Shown here: positions 36,983-46,792 of the stretch, piece by piece | Position numbering within the stretch: position 1 is the first letter of the stretch | Layout of the letters: every line of letters begins with the position of its first letter | NCBI GenBank assembly: GCA_012031145.1 | Contig: JAAUUH010000005.1 | Location: 1-58,192, forward strand | DNA length: 58,192 nucleotides | Reading direction: 5' to 3' | DNA from: Oscillatoriales cyanobacterium SM2_2_1 | GTDB taxonomy: Bacteria > Cyanobacteriota > Cyanobacteriia > Pseudanabaenales > Pseudanabaenaceae | The notes under the pieces: model-generated | Database searches by the model: none | Seen by the model: only the letters and a program-made list of their open reading frames with translations | What the model was told of the DNA's origin: nothing | Made by a program: the position numbers and the translations under genes

Positions 36983-37971
36983 GAAGAATTCCTCCGGAAC
37001 TGTAGACGAGAACGCTGCTGGTTGAGGGAGAGGAAAAGCCCTAGCCCTAACCAGTGCCGCACCCATTGGGATAGGGGGATGGCGATCGCCCGCTCTCGGG
37101 CAACCCGGAAGTAATTATCGAGCCAGAGGGTCGCTTCTGGCAAAGCCTTTTGCTGGGTACTCCGATCGCCCTGCTGCTGGGCCAGGGTATAGAGATCACA
37201 GTAGACCTGCATCAGAGCGCGGCATTGGGTAGCGTTAGGGGCTCGCCCCAGTCGGCTCAGGTGGTTAACATTCCATTGCAAGGCCGTATGAATACCCGCA
37301 AACCAGCGACTGGCATTGCGGCTTTGGGTGCGAGATTGGGGCATCTCAACGCGATAGAGGGCGCTGGCATTGGTGCTGTAGGCGACGGTGGCAGCCTGGA
37401 TCAGGACAAACCAAAAGGCAATATCTTCGCCGGAGGGAATGTGATCGAGGGGCTCGGGCCAGAGATGGTCGGTGGTCAGGAGTTCCCGCCGCACAATCGC
37501 GGCATGAACGGCCCAAGGGGGAAAGGCAATGGATGCATCCCCTAGGACTTCTAGGGGCGTGGGGTGCTTCAGGGAGCGGCGATCGGGATGGGCATCGGGA
37601 AATTCCTGCCAGCTTCCGGCGATCACGGTGGCGGCGGGGTGGGTGGCGGCAGTGGCCAGCAATTGACTCAAGTGGTCGGGGAGCAGCAGGTCGTCGGCAT
37701 CCAGGAACTGCACCCATGGGCCGCTGGCTAGGGTTAACCCAAAGTTGCGGGCCGCACCCACACCATTTCGAGGGGAGGTGACTAGGCGCAGACGGGGCTC
37801 AGAGTGGCGATCGCCATAGTCTTGCACGATCTGGGCACTGCCGTCGGTGGAACCATTTTCTACAACAATGGCTTCCCAGTCAGTCAGAATTTGCGATCGC
37901 ACCGATTCGAGGGTTTGATAGATATAGCCCGCTTTGTTGTGCAGGGGGATCACGATCGAAACAAGAGCCAT
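36979..37971 (-). CDS. Glycosyltransferase family 2
   Basis: A GT-A type glycosyltransferase of 330 residues. The nucleotide-binding N terminus reads VSIVIPLHNKAGYIYQTLES and VVENGSTDGSAQIV; the metal-binding DXD is in VQFLDADDLLLPDHL, and GEDIAFWF supplies a likely catalytic acidic residue. No membrane segment beyond a weak C-terminal stretch. It begins the cluster on the minus strand after the GNAT gene and overlaps the next gene by four bases. Confidence 0.87.
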   Translation of the reverse strand: MALVSIVIPLHNKAGYIYQTLESVRSQILTDWEAIVVENGSTDGSAQIVQDYGDRHSEPRLRLVTSPRNGVGAARNFGLTLASGPWVQFLDADDLLLPDHLSQLLATAATHPAATVIAGSWQEFPDAHPDRRSLKHPTPLEVLGDASIAFPPWAVHAAIVRRELLTTDHLWPEPLDHIPSGEDIAFWFVLIQAATVAYSTNASALYRVEMPQSRTQSRNASRWFAGIHTALQWNVNHLSRLGRAPNATQCRALMQVYCDLYTLAQQQGDRSTQQKALPEATLWLDNYFRVARERAIAIPLSQWVRHWLGLGLFLSLNQQRSRLQFRRNSS

Positions 37972-37992
37972 CGAGACAATATCCTAGGATTC

Positions 37993-38610
37993 CTAGGGAG
38001 CAATCGCTTTCGCCATCATAATCCGGGGTGGTAGACCGAGGAAGTAGTTAACCCAGGGATTTTGGGATGATTGCCCCTCTTGGTATCCCATGCGCTGGTA
38101 TAAAACCCTTGCCCGCCGGTTCTCTGCCGTTACTTCTAGGCGAATGCTGGTAAAACGATTTTGTTGAGCAAAGGATTCAACCTCTTGCAGCAGCAGGGTG
38201 CCGATCCCCTGTCCGCGACGCTCCTGGGGAACTGCAAGGGCTTCGAGAACCAACTCATCGCGATCGCCCTTAGCCACCTGGCTGCTATGCCACAGTCCAT
38301 AGACCAGTAGCCCCCGCCCCCAGCCCTGGGTGCTTTGGAGGGTGGATAGGGTGGGGGCCAAAAAACGGCGACGGTCGTAGTGCAGCCCGGCCAGCCCCAC
38401 AATGCTTTCTTCACACACAGCAATCAAGGCCTGATCACAGGCCAGGCTGGCTCGCAGCAGTTGACGGCAGCGATCCCCACTACCCAGAAGCCGCTCCAAT
38501 TGGGGCGCAAAGGCTTCGTAATAAATTTCTACAACGTGTTCACTCCACTGGGGGGGAACACCAAAACGAACATCAACCACCACATTATCGCGAGACTGGA
38601 ATGCTCCCAT
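37993..38610 (-). CDS. GNAT family N-acetyltransferase
   Basis: A 205-residue acetyltransferase. The acetyl-CoA-binding loop is PQERRGQGIGTLLLQEVES and the C-terminal ENRRARVLYQRMGYQ is typical of GNAT motif B. The substrate is unknown; it could be a sugar amine of the cluster or an unrelated amine. It lies 21 bases upstream of the GT2 gene, so it may be the first gene of this operon. Confidence 0.85.
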   Translation of the reverse strand: MGAFQSRDNVVVDVRFGVPPQWSEHVVEIYYEAFAPQLERLLGSGDRCRQLLRASLACDQALIAVCEESIVGLAGLHYDRRRFLAPTLSTLQSTQGWGRGLLVYGLWHSSQVAKGDRDELVLEALAVPQERRGQGIGTLLLQEVESFAQQNRFTSIRLEVTAENRRARVLYQRMGYQEGQSSQNPWVNYFLGLPPRIMMAKAIAP

Positions 38611-38839
38611 TTTGCAATTGCAGAGATTTCATCCCTATTAAGTTTCCTTACGGTTGCGCTCTCCCATAGGGCAGATCCCTGTCTAGCGATTGCCGTTAAC
38701 CTGCCCAATACCCCAAGGGGAGCGGTTTAATTTGAGCAGATCATGCAGCGCAACTTACAGAACGATCCATGGGTAAGTTCTGAAATCTTCCTTTTTGTGT
38801 TGCATTATTTACAAAAAACACGGCACATTAGACTTGCCT

Positions 38840-39961
38840 ATGCACCTATCCGAGATGGTACACCTTACCCCATGGGTTACGATGCACTATCCTCAAGACT
38901 TATTGCTCAGGGGGCAGCAGTTTGCGGATCGCGTCTGTCAGCGCATCCTGAGCATCCCCTCCGATCTGGCCCTAGGTCTGTCCCAGACTCCCTGGCTACA
39001 GCAGTGGCTTTTGTCCCCCCGCTATAAAGCCCAATTAACCCGACATCTGCCCCATTTGCCCCAACTTGATCCCCTAGAAGCTGACATTGTGGGGCAGTTG
39101 CAGCGCACTGGCGTAGCGTTCACCTCCCTTGATGCCTTGGACTTACCCGGCACGACGGAATTTTGGCACGGTGCTCAGCAGGTGGCGGCGGAATTGGCAG
39201 CGCGGGCGAAACAACCCGCCTATGTCCACTGCCACACCCTGACGGCCACGGGCGAGGATGTCATCAAAGTTCCCCACCTATTCTGGTGGGGTGCGTCTCC
39301 GCGGCTACTCCGCATCGTAGAAGCCTATCTCGGGTTGCCCGCCGCCTACGATGGACTATCTTTTTATTACAGCCAAGCCGATGACCGGGTGGCGGGGCCC
39401 CGCAAGTGGCATCGGGATAAGGAGGACTGGCGAATGCTTAAAATTGCTGTCTATCTCCACTCAGTAGACGGTGATGGCGGCCCCTTTGAAAGTGTTCTGC
39501 CCAACCCCAACCAAACCCTGCGATCGCACAGCCCGAGGTCATACCCCACCTTTCATCATCAGCAGGTCAAAGCCCTCCTTGGAGAAGATTCTGACATTTG
39601 GCGCACCCAATGTACCGGCGCGGCGGGAACGGTGATTTTTGCCGACACGGCTACCTACTTTCATCGTGGACGACCACCTAAACATTCCCCTCGGGCCGCT
39701 ATTTTTTATGGCTATTTCAGTCAGCGCCCTAAACACCCCTTCTTCGGCGGCGATCGCCCCTCACCCAAGCCCAAATCCGCCAGCTTGCAGCCCACTTGCC
39801 CCCCGTCTCCCGCCAATCCGCCCTCTGGCGCGACCGGCTACCTGCCCCCGGTCGCTGGATCCCCAAAAACCGTTTACGGGTATAGCACCTCCGGCGGCAT
39901 TGCCGCCAGCGCCAATGCCAGATGGGTCCAATGGGTGCCCCCCTGCAAAAATAGGATGTAG
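38840..39961 (+). CDS. Iron/2-oxoglutarate-type oxygenase-like protein (3' end frameshifted)
   Basis: A phytanoyl-CoA-dioxygenase-like protein. The iron ligands appear as HRD in KWHRDKEDWRML and the distal His in ATYFHRGRPPKH, with a basic residue for 2-oxoglutarate in RAAIFYGYFSQRP. After HPFFGGD the frame becomes Pro/Ser-rich and runs into the next gene, while the other frame reads LTQAQIRQLAAHLPPVSRQS and WIPKNRLRV, stopping at 39883-39885. That tail fits a cyanobacterial homologue as I recall it. One base is therefore missing between about 39745 and 39751, and the natural end is near 39885. The start is uncertain: ATG 38840, 38855 or 38882, with a longer TTG form at 38795. Confidence 0.72.
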   Translation: MHLSEMVHLTPWVTMHYPQDLLLRGQQFADRVCQRILSIPSDLALGLSQTPWLQQWLLSPRYKAQLTRHLPHLPQLDPLEADIVGQLQRTGVAFTSLDALDLPGTTEFWHGAQQVAAELAARAKQPAYVHCHTLTATGEDVIKVPHLFWWGASPRLLRIVEAYLGLPAAYDGLSFYYSQADDRVAGPRKWHRDKEDWRMLKIAVYLHSVDGDGGPFESVLPNPNQTLRSHSPRSYPTFHHQQVKALLGEDSDIWRTQCTGAAGTVIFADTATYFHRGRPPKHSPRAAIFYGYFSQRPKHPFFGGDRPSPKPKSASLQPTCPPSPANPPSGATGYLPPVAGSPKTVYGYSTSGGIAASANARWVQWVPPCKNRM

Positions 39962-41109
39962 GGCTCGCGCAGCGGCCCATCTGCCGACAACTCGGAGGTA
40001 CTGCCATCAACAAACGTGCCGCCCGCCATGATCAAGTCGCTGTCATAGCCCGGCATTGCCGCTGGCACCGGATCCACGTAGGAATCCACCGGTGAATAGC
40101 GCTGCAAATGGCGACACCACTGTTGCAACTTTTCCGGGGACCCCAACCGAATTGCCTGAATCACATCCCGGCGCGGCGCGAAGGGGCCCGGCTGTACTCT
40201 ATAGCCAAGGCGATCGCCCACATAGGCTGCCAAGTGACTCGACTTAATCGCCTCCCCTACCATTTGGGGAGCCAAGAACAACCCCTGCACCAACAGCCGC
40301 CGTACCCCAAAGGTTGTGCCTCCCGACGCCCCAATCCCTGGAGCTGTCAGCCGTGCCGCAGCAGCGGCAACATAGTCGGCCTTTCCCGCAATATATCCAC
40401 CAGTTGGGGCGATCGTCCCCCCTAAGTTCTTAATCAGCGACCCAGCAACCAGATCAGCACCATAATGGGTTGGCTCCTCAGGTTCCACCAACTCCCCATA
40501 GCAGTTGTCTACAAAGCAAATCGTGTGCGGGTTTTGCTGCTTGACTATGGCGATCGCCCGACCAATTTCGGCCACCGCCAAACTCTCCCGCCAGCCGTAG
40601 CCACAGGAGCGCTGAATTAGCACCATGCGCGTTTCGGGGCGCACCGCTGTCGCCAACCCCTCCCAGTCCAAGGTGCCTGCCTCCGCCAACGGCAACTCCC
40701 GATAGGACACCCCCCACTCCCGCAGTGACCCCGCCGCCGGTCTCACCCCAATGACTTCCTCTAGGGTGTCATAGGGTGCTCCCACAATTGAGAGCAACTC
40801 ATCGCCTGGACGCAAATTGCCATACAAACAACAGGCGATCGCATGGGTTCCCGACACCAACTGCACCCGGGCGATGGCCGCTTCCGCCCCAAACAGCGTG
40901 GCAAAGACCCCGTCTAGCACCTGGCGTCCCAAGTCATCGTGGCCATAGCCCGACACATCGGCAAAATGGTGACTACCCACCCGATGTTGGCGCAGCGCTG
41001 CCAGCACTCGTGCCAAGTTTTGCTGCACCAATCCATCAACCCCCCGAAATATAGGGTAGAGGCACTCAACCGCCTCACGAACCAGTAACTCTGGAGTCAA
41101 AACAGTCAT
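39874..41109 (-). CDS. Methionine gamma-lyase-family PLP enzyme (YnbB type)
   Basis: A pyridoxal-phosphate enzyme of 411 residues related to the YnbB/aluminium-resistance group of Cys/Met-metabolism enzymes. The cofactor Lys is in AGSLIKNLGGTIAPTGGYIA; SGTHAIACCLYG and CFVDNCYGELVEP are further cofactor contacts. The exact reaction is not established for this group. It is convergent with the oxygenase gene, whose natural end overlaps it by about 12 bases. Confidence 0.88.
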   Translation of the reverse strand: MTVLTPELLVREAVECLYPIFRGVDGLVQQNLARVLAALRQHRVGSHHFADVSGYGHDDLGRQVLDGVFATLFGAEAAIARVQLVSGTHAIACCLYGNLRPGDELLSIVGAPYDTLEEVIGVRPAAGSLREWGVSYRELPLAEAGTLDWEGLATAVRPETRMVLIQRSCGYGWRESLAVAEIGRAIAIVKQQNPHTICFVDNCYGELVEPEEPTHYGADLVAGSLIKNLGGTIAPTGGYIAGKADYVAAAAARLTAPGIGASGGTTFGVRRLLVQGLFLAPQMVGEAIKSSHLAAYVGDRLGYRVQPGPFAPRRDVIQAIRLGSPEKLQQWCRHLQRYSPVDSYVDPVPAAMPGYDSDLIMAGGTFVDGSTSELSADGPLREPYILFLQGGTHWTHLALALAAMPPEVLYP

Positions 41110-41718
41110 AAATCATGTCGTAGTCAGGAACAAAAACACTCAACTTGAATTAGCAAAAACCTGGGGCATGTCCCATCAGTTCCAATCTCTTGCTGTGTAA
41201 TTTTGGCGTGGTTTTGCAAAATGCGCCCATATTAGGGCAAATAAACATAAAAAACATCCCTTTCAACCCTTTCGAGCCGGTCTTCTTACCCAAGCAAGGC
41301 CTGAATTAGTCATCTTTCCGTGGTTTTTAATCATAGCTTCCGGGCTATTGGGGCACACCCTCAAAGAAAAAATCCCCCAAAGATGCGCCCAGATTCATCA
41401 TGGGCACCTAAAATCCCGCCGGGCAAAGTTCTGTCCAGCGGTTAAAAAACAACACAATTTGCAATCAAAGCTGAAGAGCGCACCCACAGCCAGATTAAAC
41501 AATTCTTAAGTATTCACAAGAAAGATAATTCTTATAGAAAACTTTACGCAACCGAGTAGCTTTTTTTCGGTTTTTGAGCTAGATTCTGCGGAAACAAATC
41601 CTGTATCAGTTTTGTTTCTGCCTCAGAGCCGATTTCAGCGTTTTGAACTCATCCTTCAAGGTCGCCACGAACCGGCAGAGATGCAACAGGAGTGAAGTAC
41701 ATTACTGGAGTAAGTGAA
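41110..41718. other. Intergenic region upstream of sepF
   Basis: A 609-base gap between divergently transcribed genes, so it should hold two promoters. It is AT-rich from about 41450 to 41600. No gene, RNA or confident -35/-10 pair was identified. GGAG just before ATG 41719 is a plausible ribosome-binding site for sepF. Confidence 0.4.
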
Positions 41719-42318
41719 ATGAGTATTTTTTCCAAGCTGAGGGATTTTGTCGGATTTTCTGAGCCAGATGGGTACGAATATGAAGTCTATGACGAAGCTG
41801 CCCAACGGGAATTTAGCCCAGCTCACACCGAAGAATCGACGACAAATCACGAAGAATCCGAATCGCCCCTGCCTCGTCGCAACCGTGAGCGCTCGGTTGC
41901 CCGCCCGAGTATTTCTGCTGACATGTCCCATAGTCATGGTGTTTCTAACGTGATTGGTATGCCGAGTTCGGTAAATGGAATGTCCCAAGTGATGGTCATG
42001 GAGCCCCGTAGTTTCGAGGAGATGCCCCAAGCCATATTGGCGCTGCGGGAACGGAAGTCGGTGGTGTTGAACTTGACGATGATGGATCCCGATCAGGCTC
42101 AGCGGGCTGTGGATTTCGTAGCAGGTGGCACCTATGCCCTTGATGGTCACCAAGAACGCATTGGTGACAGCATCTTCCTGTTTGCCCCCTCCTGTGTGCA
42201 GGTTACTAGTCAGTCTGGCGTGACTGTGGAGCCTCCTTTGACGACCCGCCAGCCTCGCCCCACCTCCCCCACTCCCACTTGGGCAGAAGCACCCATAGGT
42301 CGCTACGCTGCGCAGTAG
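41719..42318 (+). CDS. sepF: Cell division protein SepF (Cdv2/YlmF)
   Basis: SepF anchors FtsZ filaments to the membrane. The N terminus [13 protein letters not shown] is an amphipathic membrane-binding helix, followed by a disordered Ser/Glu/Arg-rich linker (about 20-95) and the SepF core (about 100-175: [20 protein letters not shown], then [17 protein letters not shown] and [12 protein letters not shown]). The start is ATG 41719 with GGAG ahead; an in-frame ATG at 41692 would put nine unlikely residues before the membrane helix. The proC neighbour is classic synteny. The C terminus is Pro/Thr-rich. Confidence 0.95.
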   Translation: MSIFSKLRDFVGFSEPDGYEYEVYDEAAQREFSPAHTEESTTNHEESESPLPRRNRERSVARPSISADMSHSHGVSNVIGMPSSVNGMSQVMVMEPRSFEEMPQAILALRERKSVVLNLTMMDPDQAQRAVDFVAGGTYALDGHQERIGDSIFLFAPSCVQVTSQSGVTVEPPLTTRQPRPTSPTPTWAEAPIGRYAAQ

Positions 42319-42474
42319 GCACCTCTGCCCAGATCAAGGGCGTTGACCACATTAGGTCGGTTCTTAATGAGGGTGGGACAAGATAGGCCCCAATGCCTTT
42401 GCCCTTTAGATTCTAGATAGATTCCGAGCAGACGTGGGATTCTAAAGGGTGCCTAGACAAATAGAGGATTATCC

Positions 42475-43269
42475 ATGGCACGACTTGGTATCATCGGTGG
42501 CGGCATGATGGGTGAGGCTATCATAGCGCGCCTGCTGTTCCAAGGACTTTGGCATCCTGCTGATATATCGGTAAGTGATCCCGCCAAGAATCGGCGGTCA
42601 TTCCTACACCAACAGTATGGAGTGGCAGTCACCGATCTCAATGAAGATGTTGCTCAATGTGAGGTGGTGGTACTGGCGGTGAAGCCCCAGTCCCTAGTGG
42701 CTGCAGTAGCGGGACTAGCCACAGCCCCATGCCAGTTATGGTGCTCAATTTTGGCAGGTGTTCCCCTCAGTCAGTTGGAGGCATTGCTGGGAAACAAGGC
42801 CGTAATTCGGGCGATGCCCAATACTCCAGCACGGGTGGGCGCAGCCGTGACTGCCCTAGCAGCCGGTAAGTGGGTAGCTCCTGAGCAGATGGATTTGGCG
42901 CGAAAACTGTTTGGCAGCATTGGCACGGTTGTAGAGGTGCCGGAGCATCTTTTAGATGGGGTGACGGCCCTTTCCGGCTCGGGGCCTGCCTATGTGGCCC
43001 TAATGGTGGAAGCTTTGGCAGATGGCGGGGTGACAGTGGGTTTGCCTCGGGCGATCGCCCAAGAGTTAGCCATCCACACAGTTTTAGGTACTGCAAGGCT
43101 GTTAGCAGAAACAGGGATGCATCCGGGGCAACTCAAGGATCAAGTCACCAGTCCGGCGGGCACGACGATCGCAGGGCTGCGCTGTCTAGAGCGGGGGGCA
43201 GTGCGTTCAGCCCTAATTGAGGCAGTGGTGGCCGCCGAGTCCCGGGCTAAGGAGCTGGGGAAGGGCTGA
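42475..43269 (+). CDS. proC: Pyrroline-5-carboxylate reductase
   Basis: ProC performs the last step of proline synthesis, reducing pyrroline-5-carboxylate with NAD(P)H. The 264-residue protein has IIGGGMMGEAIIARLL, VVVLAVKPQSL, IRAMPNTPARVGAAVTAL and the C-terminal signature VTSPAGTTIAGLRCLERGAV. It follows sepF by 156 bases on the same strand, an arrangement common in cyanobacteria and Firmicutes. Confidence 0.97.
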   Translation: MARLGIIGGGMMGEAIIARLLFQGLWHPADISVSDPAKNRRSFLHQQYGVAVTDLNEDVAQCEVVVLAVKPQSLVAAVAGLATAPCQLWCSILAGVPLSQLEALLGNKAVIRAMPNTPARVGAAVTALAAGKWVAPEQMDLARKLFGSIGTVVEVPEHLLDGVTALSGSGPAYVALMVEALADGGVTVGLPRAIAQELAIHTVLGTARLLAETGMHPGQLKDQVTSPAGTTIAGLRCLERGAVRSALIEAVVAAESRAKELGKG

Positions 43270-43413
43270 TGGCTTGAACCCGAGGTTCCTGTTCGGGGCG
43301 TTTCGGTTCACCCCCGAAGTTGATTGCACTGTTTTTTTATCGAATTTTTTATCGAACTGTTTTTTCATGGATTTGGCACTACAGCGTAAATTTCGGACAA
43401 ATTTTTAAATACT

Positions 43414-44442
43414 ATGGACTATCGGCAAGCCGGTGTAGATGTGGCGGCGGGGCACGCCTTTGTCTCGGGGATTCGGGATCTCGTCGCCCGCACCCGTCGC
43501 CCCGAGGTTTTGGGTACCTTAGGAGGATTTGCGGGGCTGTGTCGGATTCCCCAGGGCTATCGGGAACCGATCCTGGTGTCAGGTACCGATGGAGTGGGCA
43601 CAAAACTCAAGATTGCCCAAGGGTGCGATCGCCACGACACAATCGGCGTTGACCTGGTAGCCATGTGCGTCAATGATGTGCTGACCTGCGGGGCTGAGCC
43701 CCTGTTTTTTCTGGATTACCTAGCTACGGGCACCCTCCAACCGGAGCAACTCACGGCGGTGGTGCGGGGAATTGTGGTGGGTTGCGAACAGGCGGGATGT
43801 GCCCTTTTGGGTGGTGAGACGGCGGAAATGCCGGGGTTCTATGGTGCGGGTGAATATGATGTGGCGGGGTTTTGTGTTGGCATTGTGGAGCGCGATCGCC
43901 TGCTTGATGGCAGCCAAGTGCAGGTCGGGGATCGGGTGATCGGACTGGCTAGCAGCGGCTTACACAGCAACGGTTTCAGTTTGGTGCGGCGGATTCTGGA
44001 AGTACGGGGGATCGCTTGGAGTGATCCTGTTCCAGAGGCGATCGCCCCCCAGCCCATGACTTGGGGTGATCTATTGTTAACCCCTACCCAGATCTACGTG
44101 TCTATCATTCGTGAAGCCCTCGACCAATGGGAGATCCATGGGTTAGCCCACATTACAGGCGGCGGACTACCGGAAAATTTGCCCCGTTGCCTTGGCGTTG
44201 GGCAATCGGTGCAGGTTAATCGCCTAAGTTGGTCAATCCCCGCTTTGTTCAACTATTTGGGGGAGCTAGGCGCTGTGCCGCAGGAGGATTTATTCTCGAC
44301 ATTTAACATGGGGATCGGCATGGCCGTGGTCGCCAGCGCGATGGATACCCCCGGATTGCTATCTTGGTTCCATCAGCGCGGCTTTTGTGCTTGGATCATA
44401 GGCGACGTAGTCACAGGAGATCGGACATTGATTTGGGCATAA
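43414..44442 (+). CDS. purM: Phosphoribosylformylglycinamidine cyclo-ligase
   Basis: PurM closes the imidazole ring in purine synthesis, using ATP. At 342 residues it carries the family set SGTDGVGTKLKIA, GVDLVAMCVNDVLTCGAEPL, GCALLGGETAEMPGFY and ITGGGLPENLPR. It lies 144 bases after proC. Its 3' end overlaps the start of comEC by about ten bases. Confidence 0.97.
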   Translation: MDYRQAGVDVAAGHAFVSGIRDLVARTRRPEVLGTLGGFAGLCRIPQGYREPILVSGTDGVGTKLKIAQGCDRHDTIGVDLVAMCVNDVLTCGAEPLFFLDYLATGTLQPEQLTAVVRGIVVGCEQAGCALLGGETAEMPGFYGAGEYDVAGFCVGIVERDRLLDGSQVQVGDRVIGLASSGLHSNGFSLVRRILEVRGIAWSDPVPEAIAPQPMTWGDLLLTPTQIYVSIIREALDQWEIHGLAHITGGGLPENLPRCLGVGQSVQVNRLSWSIPALFNYLGELGAVPQEDLFSTFNMGIGMAVVASAMDTPGLLSWFHQRGFCAWIIGDVVTGDRTLIWA

Positions 44443-46718
44443 TCTTTTGTCTGGCATTCTTAGCTGGCGTAGGCTTTGCCGGTCTACCGGGATGGGCTGG
44501 TGTTATCGCAGCCTTTAGCCTAGGACTATTGGTGGCAAGTATTGCCCCACTGATTAACCCATTGGCTCCGAAACGCTGGGTCTGGCTGCTGGCAGCAGTT
44601 TTCGCCATCCTTTCTTGTCTCTATGCCCAGTGGCGAGCCCCTCGACCATCGGGCGATGATGTGTCCACTTTTGTCACCGGACAGCGCACCACATTGACGG
44701 TTCGTGGGCGACTGACCCAAGCCCCGACCACGACCCGCAGCGATCGCGCCCGTTTCATTCTCGCTGTGGAGCAGGTTAATCCTGCCGGTCGCGATGATGG
44801 CACCATTTCCGATGCTTTTAGACCGGCCAGCGGCGAACTCTATGTCACCCTGCCTCTGCTCCAGTCCACTGGGCTCAGCCCGGGTCAGCGCGTCGATGTG
44901 ACGGGTTCCCTCTATCTGCCCTCCGGCGCAGACAACCCCGGTCAGTTTGACTTCCAAAAATTTCTTGCCCGCCAAGGCATCTTTGCAGGCATGGCAGCAC
45001 GACAGGTTACCCCCCAAGAGGAAGGCTCCGGCTGGGGGGGGTGGCGCCTAGGGCGGCGGGTGGTGCAAACCCATGTATATGGTGCCGGGATGCCAGAGGG
45101 GGCGCTGCTAAGTGCCATTATTTTGGGAAATCGGGCAGTAGATGTGCCCAATGACGTTAAAGACACATTTATTCAGGCTGGTTTGGCAGCAGCATTAGCA
45201 GCCTCCGGGTTTCAGGTAACCCTCGTCTTGGGGGCGGTTTTGGCCCTGGTGGGCGATCGCCACCCCCGCTGGCAATTTGGGATTGGGTTGATCAGTCTGC
45301 TGGGCTTTATTACCTTGACAGGGGTTTCCCCGTCCGTCCTGCGGGCTGGGGTGATGGGCGCAGGAAGTTTGGTGGGACGATTGTTCCAACGGCGAACGCG
45401 GCCCCTAGTTTTTTTGCTGGTGGCCGCGGTTTTGCTGCTGATCTGGCAGCCGTTGTGGTTCTACGACCTAGGCTTTCAATTTAGCTTTTTGGCCACCTTT
45501 GGTCTAATGACCACCGCCAATGTGCTCGAAAAGCGTCTCGATTGGATGCCGCCCCTATTTGGCGCTGCCCTTGCAGTGCCGATCGCCGCCACAATCTGGA
45601 CGCTGCCGGTTCAGCTATTTGCCTTTGGGCGCGTTGCTCCCTACAGCATCCTGGCTAATGTCCTGACCCTACCCTTGATTTCCTTTGCCACCTTTGGGGG
45701 GATTTTCAGCGGCTTTTTGGGAATGTTTTGGATCCCCCTCGGTGGGGCGATCGCCTGGTTACTGTACCCCGTTGTCCATGCCGTCATTGCGATCGCCCAG
45801 CTGATCAATCAACTTCCCGGAGCCACCAGCTACACCGGCACAATCGCCCTCTGGCAACTGCTACTCACCTATGGGATCTTGGTCATTGTGTGGCTATTTC
45901 CCAACATCAGCCGGCGTTGGTGGTTGGCAGGCATCGCAGCAGTCGCAGTTCTCTTTCTGCCCGGCACCCTCGATCGCGCAACCCAGTTCCAAGCCATCGT
46001 CCTCGCTGTCACCCGTGCTCCCATGATGCTGATTCAAAGCGGTGGAGCGGCTATTCTGCTCAACAGCGGCGATGCCCAAACTGCCACCAATACCCTTCTA
46101 CCCCTTTTGCAACGTGCCGGCATCAACCAAATCGACTGGGCGATCGCCACCAGTCCCCAACCCGATGCCAGCGAGGGCTGGGGAGTTCTCCTGAAAAATC
46201 GTCTTCCTATCAAAGCCTTTGCTGAAGTCCCCGGCGCTGCCCCCCAGACCTATAAGAGCCTACAACAACAGTTGCAAAGTGAAGGCGTCCGTCTCCAAAG
46301 CCTCAGCACCAATCCTATTAATCTCGCCACTGACCGGGCCCAATTAGAATTGCTCAGCACCACCCCCTTGGCACTGCGACTCCAACTTCAAGGAACTCCG
46401 TGGCTGATTCTAGACCGTAGCGATCGCCCCAGCCAAACCAAACTACTGTCCCTCCCCAACGGAGCACCCCGCCTCAAAGCCCAGATCCTGTGGCTGGCTT
46501 CCGACAAGCCCGAGCCCCTCGAAGCCGACTTTCTTGGGGCCGTCGCCCCCGAAACTATTATCGTTACTAGCTCCCAGCTTCCTCCCGGCTTTGCTAAGGC
46601 AATCGAAGACCAGAACATTCGTCTCCTCCACAGCAGTCGAGACGGTGCTATCTTTTGGAATGCCCAAGGTACCATCCAGTCCCTGCGCGATCGTGAAGAC
46701 AGCCAATCCTTCCTTTAG
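44433..46718 (+). CDS. comEC: ComEC/Rec2-like membrane protein with degenerate beta-lactamase-like end
   Basis: ComEC forms the inner-membrane DNA uptake channel in transformable bacteria. From TTG 44433 the product is 761 residues: N-terminal membrane segments with the DUF4131 region (GDDVSTFVTGQRTTLTVRGR, GELYVTLPLL), the competence domain (about 250-510, with LAASGFQVTLVLGAVLALVG and FQFSFLATFGLM), and a C-terminal region from about 510. The last part resembles the metallo-beta-lactamase-like domain but lacks an HxHxDH motif; the equivalent spot reads AIATSPQPDASEGWG. The TTG start is inferred, as no ATG fits the N terminus and a longer frame overlaps purM in the wrong character. Confidence 0.82.
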   Translation: MGIIFCLAFLAGVGFAGLPGWAGVIAAFSLGLLVASIAPLINPLAPKRWVWLLAAVFAILSCLYAQWRAPRPSGDDVSTFVTGQRTTLTVRGRLTQAPTTTRSDRARFILAVEQVNPAGRDDGTISDAFRPASGELYVTLPLLQSTGLSPGQRVDVTGSLYLPSGADNPGQFDFQKFLARQGIFAGMAARQVTPQEEGSGWGGWRLGRRVVQTHVYGAGMPEGALLSAIILGNRAVDVPNDVKDTFIQAGLAAALAASGFQVTLVLGAVLALVGDRHPRWQFGIGLISLLGFITLTGVSPSVLRAGVMGAGSLVGRLFQRRTRPLVFLLVAAVLLLIWQPLWFYDLGFQFSFLATFGLMTTANVLEKRLDWMPPLFGAALAVPIAATIWTLPVQLFAFGRVAPYSILANVLTLPLISFATFGGIFSGFLGMFWIPLGGAIAWLLYPVVHAVIAIAQLINQLPGATSYTGTIALWQLLLTYGILVIVWLFPNISRRWWLAGIAAVAVLFLPGTLDRATQFQAIVLAVTRAPMMLIQSGGAAILLNSGDAQTATNTLLPLLQRAGINQIDWAIATSPQPDASEGWGVLLKNRLPIKAFAEVPGAAPQTYKSLQQQLQSEGVRLQSLSTNPINLATDRAQLELLSTTPLALRLQLQGTPWLILDRSDRPSQTKLLSLPNGAPRLKAQILWLASDKPEPLEADFLGAVAPETIIVTSSQLPPGFAKAIEDQNIRLLHSSRDGAIFWNAQGTIQSLRDREDSQSFL

Positions 46719-46792
46719 GCAAATGTCACTTCAAAAAATTAGTAAGCTACCCACAATTTGATAAGCTAACTGACACGTTCCAAGATCTGTCC

